A stretch of 64,000 nucleotides of DNA from Fibrobacter sp. Its GTDB lineage: Bacteria; Fibrobacterota; Fibrobacteria; Fibrobacterales; Fibrobacteraceae. Positions 51,127 through 59,584 of this stretch are shown here, one piece after another. The notes under the pieces were generated by a model. The model searched no databases. It saw only the letters and a list, made by a program, of their open reading frames with translations, and was not told where the DNA came from. Position 1 is the first letter of the stretch, and every line of letters begins with the position of its first letter. The stretch is from positions 186,001 to 250,000 of the forward strand of contig JAKSIB010000001.1 in NCBI GenBank assembly GCA_024399065.1, read 5' to 3'. The position numbers were made by a program, and so were the translations under genes.

Positions 51127-51229
51127 GTACAGACAAATGTTTAAAAAAAAGAACAATTGTTTAAATTTTTATTGCGTTTAACATTTTTTTAAACTAACTT
51201 TATAACAGAATTTTTACTAGGAGTCTGAA

Positions 51230-52561
51230 ATGAATTTAAGAACAGCTGCTGCAGTTGGCGCCGCTATTGGTGTCTTTGGCGTTGGTTCCGCATTCGCTAC
51301 TTTTGCTCGTGTTGAATCTATGGGTAAGAACACTACTTACCTCATGGACGACGTCAGCATTTTCGATAATCCGGCAAATGCTAGTTTGTATTCCAACTAC
51401 TTGATCGGTGGCTTCGGTTCCTATACCGATGCACATCCGGCTGTTGGATCTAACCAGGACCCGATGCACCCGACTTTCGGTGGTATCTTCTCCCTTTCCT
51501 TGGGTGATGATAATAATCCGGATCCGCGCTTTACTATCGGTGGCTTGTTTGGCCGTTCTTCTGAACTTGCCAAGTACCTGCCGGACTATGTTCAGATTGA
51601 TGACAATACCAAGGTTGCAGTTCCCACTACCGTGACCAATTTCGATGGTTTCTTGGGAGGCACCTTCACTAGCGGTGACGCTTGGGGCTTGCACATCTAT
51701 ATCGCACACCAGGACGGCGGCGAACTTGATGAAAAGAGCGGTTCCTATCAGGTCAACAGCGATGCATTTGCTTCTATCGTTCAGCTTGATGGTGGTTTGA
51801 ATTTCCAGGTTGGTAGTGGTACTTCCTACGAACTGTCCATTGGTCTTGCCCGTATTCAGTACGGTCCGGAACATCACAGCTTCTTTGATGATGGCAACTT
51901 CTCCTTCTTGGCTAAGGCTCGCGCATTCTTCACTCTCGATGCTATCGACGGTGAATTGATTCCTGCAGCATCTGCTAAGTTCATCAACGCTCCGGGCATT
52001 GACGACAAGCATGCTCAGGCTGGTGTCGGTATCAATGTCGCTATGGATCGCGGCTTCTTCTGGATGGGTCTTGACTTCGTCTGGAACCACACCAAGTCTC
52101 ATGAATTGTATTTCGACACTGCAAAGAACGGCTGGCTCTATGACGCTCGTTTCGATGACGACGAAAACGACATCAGATGGGATATCCGTCAGGACATTGG
52201 CGGCAAGATCAGCTTCGGTATCGAACGTAACATCTGGTGGGACTGGTTCGTCATCCGCGTCGGTGGCCAGAAGTCCATTCTTTACACCAGCTGCGATGTT
52301 GACAGAAACAGCCATGGCATTGGTGCCGACGAAAAGTATCCGGAAAACCGCTACGGCAAGTGCAAGGCCGACGGCAACTTCTTCTCTACCAATCCCCTTG
52401 CTGACGGCACTAACGATGACCACGTTGGCTTCGGCTTCGGCATCAACATTGAAGAACGCTTGAAGATTGACGTTACCGTGGCAGAAGACCTCCTGTTCCG
52501 CAACCCGTTCCAGGGTGAAGGCAGAATCTTCTCTCGCCTCGACGCAACCTACAGCTTCTAG
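51230..52561 (+). CDS. Outer-membrane barrel protein
   Basis: 443 residues with AGGAG before the ATG and a signal peptide (AAAVGAAIGVFGVGSAFA). The mature protein opens ARVESMGKNTTYLMDDVSIFDNPAN, a segment that resembles the NPAG region of PorV-type barrels, followed by many alternating strands (TIGGLFGRSS, FLGGTFTSGDAWGLHIYIAHQ, YELSIGLARIQYG, FFWMGLDFVWNHTK, WFVIRVGGQKSILY) and the end FSRLDATYSF, whose final Phe is the typical C-terminal barrel residue. About 14-16 strands seem likely. The gene has its own transcript but directly follows the motor genes. It may be the outer-membrane partner of the AgmX-like protein; this is inference. Confidence 0.8.
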   Translation: MNLRTAAAVGAAIGVFGVGSAFATFARVESMGKNTTYLMDDVSIFDNPANASLYSNYLIGGFGSYTDAHPAVGSNQDPMHPTFGGIFSLSLGDDNNPDPRFTIGGLFGRSSELAKYLPDYVQIDDNTKVAVPTTVTNFDGFLGGTFTSGDAWGLHIYIAHQDGGELDEKSGSYQVNSDAFASIVQLDGGLNFQVGSGTSYELSIGLARIQYGPEHHSFFDDGNFSFLAKARAFFTLDAIDGELIPAASAKFINAPGIDDKHAQAGVGINVAMDRGFFWMGLDFVWNHTKSHELYFDTAKNGWLYDARFDDDENDIRWDIRQDIGGKISFGIERNIWWDWFVIRVGGQKSILYTSCDVDRNSHGIGADEKYPENRYGKCKADGNFFSTNPLADGTNDDHVGFGFGINIEERLKIDVTVAEDLLFRNPFQGEGRIFSRLDATYSF

Positions 52562-52580
52562 GATTAGAAAAAAAGATTCA

Positions 52581-52612
52581 AGGACGCTCCTTTGGGGCGT
52601 CTTTTTTTATGC
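52581..52612 (+). terminator. Terminator after outer-membrane barrel gene
   Basis: GACGCTCC and GGGGCGTC pair around TTT, followed by seven T. Confidence 0.85.
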
Positions 52613-52657
52613 AATAAATTTACGAAGTAGAGCTCATCATTTTTATATTTTTGAGGT

Positions 52658-53026
52658 ATGAAGAAATTTCTTTTGATTGCATTTTTGCTTGCCTTGATTG
52701 GTTGTTCCGAACCTACGGAACGTATTGAGAACAAATTAACTCCGTACCTTCAGGAAGACTTGAAGTTCATGGTGGCGGAAACCATGCGTACTTCCAACAA
52801 CGACAGAGAGGCCATTCTCGATACTCCTTACTACCGCGTGAAGGATTTTAGACTGTTTGAAGGTGCTGAAGCAAGAATCTATGCAGCCTATGCCGAGGTC
52901 GATTTCTTTATCTTCAAGAATATCGGTATGCATGAGAAACGCAAGTACCGTTACGACGTGCATACACGCAAATGGGACCGTTATTTGAAAACGTTAAAAT
53001 TCGGTAAAGATACGATTCCCGAGTAA
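52658..53026 (+). CDS. Small lipoprotein
   Basis: 122 residues. The lipoprotein signal ends LALIGC (Cys 16, followed by SEPTERIENKLTPYL). The rest is a single compact domain (YYRVKDFRLFEGAEARIYAAYAEVDFFIFKN, KYRYDVHTRKWDRYLKTLKF) that I do not recognise; it reads like an NTF2- or cystatin-like alpha/beta fold. A TATATT box ends 8 bases before the ATG, with GAGG between, so the mRNA may be leaderless. It lies 66 bases before mreB and could belong to the rod-shape transcript. Function unknown. Confidence 0.7.
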   Translation: MKKFLLIAFLLALIGCSEPTERIENKLTPYLQEDLKFMVAETMRTSNNDREAILDTPYYRVKDFRLFEGAEARIYAAYAEVDFFIFKNIGMHEKRKYRYDVHTRKWDRYLKTLKFGKDTIPE

Positions 53027-53092
53027 CACAAGTTTGTAGTAAATAGTTATATTTTTTGCGGTTAGTTTCATTTTCAAAAAAGGACGAGTCCC

Positions 53093-54115
53093 TTGTTTGG
53101 TCTTTTTTCTTGTGACATCGGTATTGATCTTGGCACTGCAAACACTTTGGTCCACGTTGCAGGTCAGGGCATTGTAATTAACGAACCTACGGTTATCGCT
53201 GTGGACAGCAAGAATAACCGTGTTTCCGCCATCGGTTTTGAAGCCAAGAAGATGCTTGGCCGTACCCCGGGCGAAAGCCGTGCCGTACGTCCCATGCGCG
53301 ATGGCGTGATTGCTGATTTTGAACTGGTTGAAAACCTCCTCCAGACCTTCATCAAGCGCGTTCAGAAGTATCCGCTGTGGATGGTGAAGCCCCGCGTTGT
53401 TGTGGGTGTTCCCTCCGGTATTACCGAAGTGGAAAAGCGTGCCGTGATCGACGCTGCCAAGCAGGCTGGCGCTAAGGAAGTCCACCTGGTTCACGAACCT
53501 ATGGCTGCTGCTATCGGCATGGGCATTCCTGTTGAAGACCCTGTCGGTAACATGATTGTTGATATTGGCGGCGGTACCTCCGATATCGCAGTAATTGCCT
53601 TGAACGGCTCCGTTTGCAACGCTTCCGTACGCGTTGGCGGCGATGAAATGGACGAAGCTATTGTCCGCTACCTCCGCACCATGTACAACCTCTGCGTTGG
53701 CGAAAGCACCGCAGAACAAATCAAGATGCAGATCGGTTCCGCAGTACCTCTGGAAGAAGAACTTTCCATGGAAGTGAAGGGTCACGACTTCATCGCTGGC
53801 ATGCCTCGCACCATGACCATCAATAGCGCTGAAATCCGTGAAGCCTTGAATGAACCTGTAACCGCTATCGTTGAAGCTGTTAAGCAGGCTTTGAGCATCA
53901 CTCCGCCGGAACTCTCTGCTGATATTTACGATAAGGGCATCATCATGACTGGTGGTGGTTCTCAGCTTCGTGGTTTCGACGAACGTATCCGTCAGGAAAC
54001 GGGTCTTTCTGTGAACGTTATCGACGAAGCCTTGATCAGCGTCTGTAAGGGTGCCGCACGCATCCTTGAAGACTTGGACAAGTACCGTCCGGTTTTGATC
54101 GCTTCCTCTAACTAA
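53093..54115 (+). CDS. mreB: Rod-shape actin homologue MreB
   Basis: 340 residues. TTG start at 53093 with AAGGACG upstream; it gives FGLFSCDIGIDLGTANTLVHV, the normal MreB opening with phosphate loop 1. VDIGGGTSDIAVI and GIIMTGGGSQLRGFDERIR are the second phosphate and adenosine motifs; HEPMAAAIGMGIP matches the connecting region. MreB filaments guide the elongation peptidoglycan machinery on the inner membrane. It heads mreB-mreC-mreD-mrdA-rodA, transcribed from a region with a TATATT box near 53048. Confidence 0.98.
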   Translation: MFGLFSCDIGIDLGTANTLVHVAGQGIVINEPTVIAVDSKNNRVSAIGFEAKKMLGRTPGESRAVRPMRDGVIADFELVENLLQTFIKRVQKYPLWMVKPRVVVGVPSGITEVEKRAVIDAAKQAGAKEVHLVHEPMAAAIGMGIPVEDPVGNMIVDIGGGTSDIAVIALNGSVCNASVRVGGDEMDEAIVRYLRTMYNLCVGESTAEQIKMQIGSAVPLEEELSMEVKGHDFIAGMPRTMTINSAEIREALNEPVTAIVEAVKQALSITPPELSADIYDKGIIMTGGGSQLRGFDERIRQETGLSVNVIDEALISVCKGAARILEDLDKYRPVLIASSN

Positions 54116-54132
54116 CCCACATTTGAAGTTCG

Positions 54133-54960
54133 ATGTTTAGGGCTTTCCGCTTTATAGTCGACTTGTTTACTCAAAGGCATGGCGTTGTCGCTTTTGCCTT
54201 TTTTCTGCTGTTGGGACTTCTGATGCGCCAGGCTCCTGGAACAATACGTCAAAGCATTGTTTCTACCGCCTTGGGCACTGTTTTCTATCCGGCTCAGCTT
54301 GTGGCTTCCTCGCTGAATTCCTTCCGCGAAGTGGCTGTTGAAAATGAACAGCTGAAGGAAGAAAATGCTCGCCTCCGTCAGGAAACCTACCATGCCCGCG
54401 AGGGTTTGCAGGAATTGGCTAGACTGCATACGCTGGTCCGTTTTGACGACAAGTGGGATTATCCCATTGTGACATCCCGCGTGGTTGGCCACAACCCCGG
54501 ACGATTCCTTACAACGCTCGTGATCAACCGCGGTACGCGTCATGGTGTCCATGAAAACATGCCCGTATTTTCCATGAACGGCCTTGTGGGCAAGATTACC
54601 AAGGCTGCCATGACCCATTCCCGCGTCCAACTCCTTGTGGATCCGAACTTGAAGCTTTCCGTGATGGAACGCAGAACTCGAGTGGTGGGCTTCCTTGAAT
54701 CCAAGGATGGCCACATGCTGACCGCCATGGTGCCTGCACACGCCGGTATCCAGGTGGGTGACACCTTGGTCACTTCCGGCCTTGGTGGCATTTTCCCCAA
54801 GGGCATTCCTGTGGGTACGGTAAATAACGTTCGTAAGGCAGACCTCGATGTGATGCGCTTGATGGATGTGGCTCCGTTCCAGGAGTTCGCCATTTTGGAA
54901 GAAGTATTTGTGATGGAAAAAGAACCTGACTGGGTCATTCAGGAGTTACTTGATGAGTAG
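54133..54960 (+). CDS. mreC: Rod-shape protein MreC
   Basis: 275 residues. One N-terminal helix (GVVAFAFFLLLGLLMRQAPG), a coiled coil (REVAVENEQLKEENARLRQETYHAREGLQELARL) and the two-barrel C-terminal domain with VTSRVVGHNPGRFLTTLVINRGTRHGV and VTSGLGGIFPKGIPVGTV. MreC is a periplasmic activator of PBP2 and RodA. It overlaps mreD by 8 bases. Length and all elements are normal. Confidence 0.96.
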   Translation: MFRAFRFIVDLFTQRHGVVAFAFFLLLGLLMRQAPGTIRQSIVSTALGTVFYPAQLVASSLNSFREVAVENEQLKEENARLRQETYHAREGLQELARLHTLVRFDDKWDYPIVTSRVVGHNPGRFLTTLVINRGTRHGVHENMPVFSMNGLVGKITKAAMTHSRVQLLVDPNLKLSVMERRTRVVGFLESKDGHMLTAMVPAHAGIQVGDTLVTSGLGGIFPKGIPVGTVNNVRKADLDVMRLMDVAPFQEFAILEEVFVMEKEPDWVIQELLDE

Positions 54961-55441
54961 TTTGAAATGGCTTAAGGTTTTGATTTTGTTCCTGGTGACT
55001 TTCGGCCTTCAGGTGACTGTTGCCGAATGGCTGCAGATTTTTGGCGTAGGTCCTGACTTCGTCATTATCTTCATCGTAGCCGTGGCTATCCGCCGTGGCC
55101 CTGCCGCAGGTTGCTTCTGGGGCTTTATGGCCGGCTTTGCCCAGGATGTCTATGCACCCATTGAATGGTTCGGCGCCAGCACGATTTCCATGACGATTCT
55201 TGGCTTTGTGGTAGGCCAGTTGGAAGAGCGTTTCTTGACATTGAACATGCCTGCAAAGGTTGGCGTTCTTGGTCTTGGTTTCTTTGTCTGTGATATGTTC
55301 TATTTCGGCATCACAGGCCTTTCCAAGGACGTGGTGACCAACATGTTCTTGACCCAGACTTTGCCGGAATGCATCTACACGATGTTCGTGGGTGCCATTG
55401 CGTTCTATCTGGATTTTGGCAAGAAGAAGAAACATGCTTGA
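54953..55441 (+). CDS. mreD: Rod-shape protein MreD
   Basis: 162 residues, integral membrane. ATG at 54953 overlaps the mreC end. Five or so helices: VLILFLVTFGLQVTVAEWLQ, DFVIIFIVAVAIRRG, AAGCFWGFMAGFAQDVYAP, STISMTILGFVVGQLEERF and VLGLGFFVCDMFYFGITGL. The segment GCFWGFMAGFAQDVYAP is typical for MreD. It overlaps mrdA by 8 bases. Acts with MreC in the elongation complex. Confidence 0.92.
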   Translation: MSSLKWLKVLILFLVTFGLQVTVAEWLQIFGVGPDFVIIFIVAVAIRRGPAAGCFWGFMAGFAQDVYAPIEWFGASTISMTILGFVVGQLEERFLTLNMPAKVGVLGLGFFVCDMFYFGITGLSKDVVTNMFLTQTLPECIYTMFVGAIAFYLDFGKKKKHA

Positions 55442-57341
55442 TTTCTCATCGGAAAACGAAATTCAGCAAAGAAAAAATTTGCATGTCCTGATTTTTCTTG
55501 CAGGCGTTGTTTTGCTGTTTGTCATTTTGCTGCTTCGACTTTTCTCGTTGCAGTATACCCATTACGATGAGAACCTTCAGCGTTCGGATAACAACCGAAT
55601 CCGTAAGGTGGAACTTGTGGCTGAACGTGGCTACATTTACGACCGTAATGGTGTCGTGCTGGTTCGCAATCGTCCGTCTTATCAGATTGCGCTTATGGCA
55701 TCTAGCCTCCCGCGAAAAAAAGATCAACGTGATTCTGTCTTTAGCAACTTGCTGAAAATCCGCGACAAGAGCGGTGCTCGTCTTTTCGATTCTCTTTCTG
55801 TGGATACTGCCTTCCAGCGTTCCCGTTGGATTAAGAACCGCCCCATTCGTATGCTGGAAGATGCGTCCCCGGAACAGGTGGCCATTGTTGAAGAACATTC
55901 TGCAGAACTTCCTGGCGTGGTGACTTTGATTGAATCCCGCCGTGACTATCCTTATGGAACTTTGGCTTCCCATGTCCTTGGCTATACAAGCGAAATTTCC
56001 GAAGAACAGCTGAAGCTTCCTGAGTTTGCGGACTATTCCCAAGGTGATCGTGTTGGCCAGAAGGGACTGGAACAAGGTTACGACAAGGAGTTCCGCGGCA
56101 AGAACGGTATGAAGCTTGTGGAAGTGAATGCTTCCGGTCGTGAAGTGGGCCAGGTCTCTGGCGTTGAAGGTACTGAACCGGAGCCGGGCTTGCATCTTGT
56201 TTCTACCATCGATTTGGCTTTGCAGAAAGTTGCGGAAGAAGCTATTCCTGACAGTGCCAAGGGTGCCCTGGTGGCCCTTGATCCTAACACGGGTGAAATA
56301 CTTGCCATGGTAAGTTCTCCCCGTTTGGACCCGAACATTTTCTCTCTGAAGCGTCGCGAACGTAATAAGGGTTGGGCCCAGGTTGCTCTTGATTCCATGC
56401 GTCCGTTGACGAACCGCGCAATTTCCGGTACCTATCCGCCGGCATCGATTTTCAAACTGGTCACGTCCGGCGCTGGTCTTGAAAGCGGAATCCTTTCTGA
56501 ATACAAGTATTACCCGAAGGCTTGTACTGGAGGCTATCAGTATGGCTCTCGTTATCAGAAGTGCTGGGGTGTTCACGGCAACTTGAACGTGGTGAACGCA
56601 ATCCGCCTTTCCTGTGACGTGTTCTTCTATCAGGCAGGCCTTGATATCGACATGGCTCGCATCAATGAATTCGGCCGTCGTTTTGGCCTTGGGGAACAGC
56701 CCCTCGGTATTGACATTCCCGGTGAAAAGGCGGGTTGGCTTCCGGATTCCGTTTCTTTCAACGCCCGCAACAAACGCCTTGGATGGCGTTGGGCACGTGG
56801 TCTGATTTTGAACTTGTCCATTGGCCAGGGCCAGATCGTGACTCCGCTCCAGCAGGCTGTCCTTGTGGGTTCCCTTGCTACAAACAAGGGTGTTTATCGT
56901 CCCCACTTCATGAAGGAACTTCGCGATTCCAAGGGCAACGTGGTTCGCCGCTATGAACCGGAAATTATCCGCCCGGGAAAAATGAAACCTTACACTCACC
57001 GCGTGCTGATGAATGCCATGGATTCCGTGGTTAACCATCCGGGTGGAACAGGTAAGCGTGGCGCCATTCCTGGAATTCGTGTAGGTGCAAAGACTGGTTC
57101 CGGCGAATGGAAGAAGGGCGAGAAGACCCATGCATGGTATGCTGCAGTTGCTCCTCTGGAGAAGCCTGAAATTGCCGTGGCTGTCATCATGGAAGCTGCA
57201 GGTGGTGGCGGTGCCGTTTCCGGCCCCATTGCCAAGAAGGTGATGATGGCTTTCTTTGAAGCCAAGAAGGAACTGGAACTTGCTAAGGAACAGGAGGAAG
57301 CTCCTGAGGTAGAAACAGAAGCTGAGGAGAATGGACAATGA
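55434..57341 (+). CDS. mrdA: Penicillin-binding protein 2
   Basis: 635 residues from ATG at 55434, where the reading frame leaves mreD. One N-terminal helix (LHVLIFLAGVVLLFVILLLRLF), a dimerisation part (VELVAERGYIYDRNGVVLVRNRPSYQIAL) and the transpeptidase domain. The serine motif is S338-IFK341 in TYPPASIFKLVTSG, the second motif is SCD and the third K553-TG in GAKTGSGEW. It crosslinks peptidoglycan in elongation, working with RodA. A Glu-rich tail (EEAPEVETEAEENGQ) ends the protein. Overlaps rodA by 4 bases (ATGA). Confidence 0.96.
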   Translation: MLDFSSENEIQQRKNLHVLIFLAGVVLLFVILLLRLFSLQYTHYDENLQRSDNNRIRKVELVAERGYIYDRNGVVLVRNRPSYQIALMASSLPRKKDQRDSVFSNLLKIRDKSGARLFDSLSVDTAFQRSRWIKNRPIRMLEDASPEQVAIVEEHSAELPGVVTLIESRRDYPYGTLASHVLGYTSEISEEQLKLPEFADYSQGDRVGQKGLEQGYDKEFRGKNGMKLVEVNASGREVGQVSGVEGTEPEPGLHLVSTIDLALQKVAEEAIPDSAKGALVALDPNTGEILAMVSSPRLDPNIFSLKRRERNKGWAQVALDSMRPLTNRAISGTYPPASIFKLVTSGAGLESGILSEYKYYPKACTGGYQYGSRYQKCWGVHGNLNVVNAIRLSCDVFFYQAGLDIDMARINEFGRRFGLGEQPLGIDIPGEKAGWLPDSVSFNARNKRLGWRWARGLILNLSIGQGQIVTPLQQAVLVGSLATNKGVYRPHFMKELRDSKGNVVRRYEPEIIRPGKMKPYTHRVLMNAMDSVVNHPGGTGKRGAIPGIRVGAKTGSGEWKKGEKTHAWYAAVAPLEKPEIAVAVIMEAAGGGGAVSGPIAKKVMMAFFEAKKELELAKEQEEAPEVETEAEENGQ

Positions 57342-58594
57342 GCTCGGGAAAGTTCGTAGCACATTCCTTGAAGTTTGACTGGTTCTTCATCTTGTTGGTG
57401 CTGACCTTGATGGCCTGTGGCGTTACCTTGGTGTACTCGGCTACGGTGTCCGATGAAATACCTGTGTTTGATACCTTCTGGTTCAAGCAGATTGTGTATT
57501 TCCTCTGCGGTCTGGGCATGGCTTTTGCCTTGATTTTTGTCCGTATCGATTGGTTGAAACGTGTGGCGGTTCCGTTTTATGCGGTATCTCTCGTGCTGCT
57601 TGTTGTTGTGCTGTTCTTTGCGGGCGATGTGGTGAAGGGTGCTGGCCGTTGGATTGACCTTGGTATATTCAAACTGCAGCCATCCGAATTTGCGAAGATT
57701 GCCTACTTGCTGGTGATTTCCTACTGGCTGTCCAGACATCCTGTCAGTTTGTTTAAAATAAAGACTTTTGCCGTACCCTTTGTTCTGTTCATTGTTCCCT
57801 TTGCCTTGGTGTTGAAGCAGCCTGACCTGAGTACCGCCTTGGTGTTCATTGCAGTGACCATGGTTGCCTTCTTCTTTGCAGGCCTGACTGTGGCCGATAT
57901 GTTCCTGATTGTGAGCCCGGTATGTTCCGTGTTGTTCTCCCATTCACAGTCACTGGAATATGAAGTGCTGTGGGGGCTTTTGATTTGTGCGGTGGTGTTC
58001 ACCTTGGTTCGACGCCATTTGCCGAAGTATCTCAATGCTATTTTCCTGTTTGCGAACATTCTTGCGGGATATGCCAGCTCCATGGTGTGGAATATGCTGG
58101 AGCCTCATCAGCAGAAGCGAGTGAACACCTTCCTTGATCCCATGAGCGACCCTCTGGGTGATGGCTATCAGGTGCTGCAGTCCATGACCGCAATTGGTAG
58201 CGGTGGCCTCCAGGGCAAGGGCTTTGGAAACGGAACCCAGACGAATCTTGCGTTCCTTCCGGAAGAACATACCGACTTTATTTTCAGCGTGCTTGGTGAA
58301 CAGTTTGGCTTTGCGGGCTGTGCCGTGGTTCTCGTACTTTACGCCTTGTTCCTGTGGCGTGCGACTTCCATCTGCAAGTTGACTAGCGATTCCTTCGTGA
58401 CCTTGATGGTCATGGGTGCATCTACGATTTTCCTGTTCCACATCCTGGTGAACATTGCCATGACTATCGGCCTTATGCCTGTGACAGGCTTGCCGCTGCC
58501 GTTCCTCTCTTACGGTGGATCGTTTGCCTTGACTTGTTCAGTGCTGGTGGGCTTCCTGTTCTGCTTGCGCTATCAGAGTAGTCGTCGCCTTTAA
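57338..58594 (+). CDS. rodA: Peptidoglycan glycosyltransferase RodA
   Basis: 418 residues of the SEDS family, about ten membrane helices. It polymerises lipid II to glycan strands with PBP2. Signatures are GAGRWIDLGIFKLQPSEFAKI, DPLGDGYQVLQSMTAIGSGGLQGKGFGNGTQ, LPEEHTDFIFSVLGEQFGF and TGLPLPFLSYGGSF, including the catalytic Asp region. Together with mrdA it forms the core elongase. A terminator follows, so it ends the mre/rod operon. Confidence 0.97.
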   Translation: MSSGKFVAHSLKFDWFFILLVLTLMACGVTLVYSATVSDEIPVFDTFWFKQIVYFLCGLGMAFALIFVRIDWLKRVAVPFYAVSLVLLVVVLFFAGDVVKGAGRWIDLGIFKLQPSEFAKIAYLLVISYWLSRHPVSLFKIKTFAVPFVLFIVPFALVLKQPDLSTALVFIAVTMVAFFFAGLTVADMFLIVSPVCSVLFSHSQSLEYEVLWGLLICAVVFTLVRRHLPKYLNAIFLFANILAGYASSMVWNMLEPHQQKRVNTFLDPMSDPLGDGYQVLQSMTAIGSGGLQGKGFGNGTQTNLAFLPEEHTDFIFSVLGEQFGFAGCAVVLVLYALFLWRATSICKLTSDSFVTLMVMGASTIFLFHILVNIAMTIGLMPVTGLPLPFLSYGGSFALTCSVLVGFLFCLRYQSSRRL

Positions 58595-58627
58595 TTTTTT
58601 TTCAAAAATTGCAGTACCCGATTCAAT

Positions 58628-58663
58628 GAAAAAAGCGTGTCTATAGAAAACACGTTTTTTTTG
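58628..58663 (+). terminator. Terminator of the mre/rod operon
   Basis: AAAAAGCGTGT and AACACGTTTTT pair around CTATAGAA, followed by T. The GTG inside this hairpin is an in-frame but unlikely start for comF. Confidence 0.85.
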
Positions 58664-58666
58664 ACT

Positions 58667-59383
58667 ATGGACCTGGTACAAACTTTTGAGAAATTTGTTT
58701 TTGGCATGGAGTGCCTCGGTTGCGGTGCTCCTAATGTTCGGCTTGATCCTTGGCTGTGCCCCGCCTGTATGGCTGAACTGGGCCGGCTTTCCAAGGCGTC
58801 GCAGTTTCCTGAAGCGGATGTGTACTGTCTGTTTCCGATGCGACAATTGACGCGTCGGTTGATTCATTGCCTGAAGTACAAAACCGTTCCGGGAATGGCC
58901 ATGTACCTGGTGCGGCGATCGTCGGCGGTAGAAGGCGGGGAAATTGGTCTTCTGTTTGCGGAACTTCCTCGTCCGTTGTTTTTCGTGCCGGTTCCTTTGC
59001 ACAGGGCCCGCTATCGTGAGCGTGGCTATAACCAGGCGGAGAAAATTGCTGCGGCCTTGGCGACGGTGACGGGCGGTAAGGTTTGCCGTTGGCTTAGACG
59101 AAGAAAGTTTGTCGTGTCGCAGACGAAGCTTTCCAGGGAAGAGCGCGAACTGAATGTGGCGGGAGCCTTTGCGGCGAACCTTCCAAAGGAACTGCCCCGG
59201 CATGGCACGGTTGTCGTGGTGGACGATGTATTTACCACGGGGGCGACCACCAAATCCTGTCTGGGGGCGTTTGGCTCGAATTTCCCATTGCCGTTGAGGG
59301 TATGTACCCTTTTGTTCGAGGAACCTGTGACTGCGGTGGTCGATTTTGCCGCAGATTGTCGTAAATCATGGGATGATTGCTAA
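58667..59383 (+). CDS. comF: ComF-family phosphoribosyltransferase-like protein
   Basis: 238 residues from ATG at 58667; the GTG at 58637 lies inside the terminator. An N-terminal zinc-ribbon-like motif (CLGCG, CPAC) precedes a phosphoribosyltransferase fold with VPVPLHRARYRERGYNQAEKIA and the PRPP loop VVVVDDVFTTGATTKSC. ComF proteins act in DNA uptake for transformation, though many bacteria have them without known competence. No ribosome-binding site is visible. It is followed by a terminator shared with the convergent tRNA-Ser gene. Confidence 0.93.
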   Translation: MDLVQTFEKFVFGMECLGCGAPNVRLDPWLCPACMAELGRLSKASQFPEADVYCLFPMRQLTRRLIHCLKYKTVPGMAMYLVRRSSAVEGGEIGLLFAELPRPLFFVPVPLHRARYRERGYNQAEKIAAALATVTGGKVCRWLRRRKFVVSQTKLSREERELNVAGAFAANLPKELPRHGTVVVVDDVFTTGATTKSCLGAFGSNFPLPLRVCTLLFEEPVTAVVDFAADCRKSWDDC

Positions 59384-59388
59384 AAAAC

Positions 59389-59420
59389 GCAAAAAAGGAC
59401 CCTTTTGAGGTCCTTTTAGC
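59389..59420. terminator. Bidirectional terminator between comF and tRNA-Ser
   Basis: AAAAGGACC and GGTCCTTTT pair around CTTTTGA, with A run on one side and T run on the other, ending both convergent transcripts. Confidence 0.8.
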
Positions 59421-59500
59421 GGAGGAAGAGGGACTCGAACCCCCAAGCCTTACGGCGGCGGTTTTCAAGACCGCTGACTTACCAATTAGCCTATTCCTCC
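59421..59500 (-). tRNA. tRNA-Ser (TGA)
   Basis: On the minus strand acceptor arms GGAGGAA and TTCCTCC pair perfectly. The anticodon arm is GCGGT-CTTGAAA-ACCGC with anticodon TGA, reading UCA. A long variable arm (GCC-GTAA-GGC) marks a class II tRNA, and the T arm is GGGGG-TTCGAGT-CCCTC. The discriminator is G; CCA is not encoded. Confidence 0.95.
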
Positions 59501-59546
59501 AAAAGTGGTCAAAGGTTAGAAAAATTACCCCATTTTTGTCAACCGA

Positions 59547-59576
59547 TTGTCTAAATAAAAAAGGTTTATCTAAATT
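59547..59576 (+). promoter_or_regulatory. Promoter of the GAF/HD-GYP gene, probably leaderless
   Basis: TTGTCT (59547-59552) and TAAATT (59571-59576) are 18 bases apart. The ATG follows 8 bases after the -10 box, the same geometry as rseP, and no Shine-Dalgarno sequence is present. Confidence 0.5.
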
Positions 59577-59584
59577 AATGGTGT

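Noticed and set aside
58637-58666. GTG start extending comF upstream
   Set aside because: The extension lies within the hairpin of the mre/rod terminator, and the encoded residues precede the normal ComF start.
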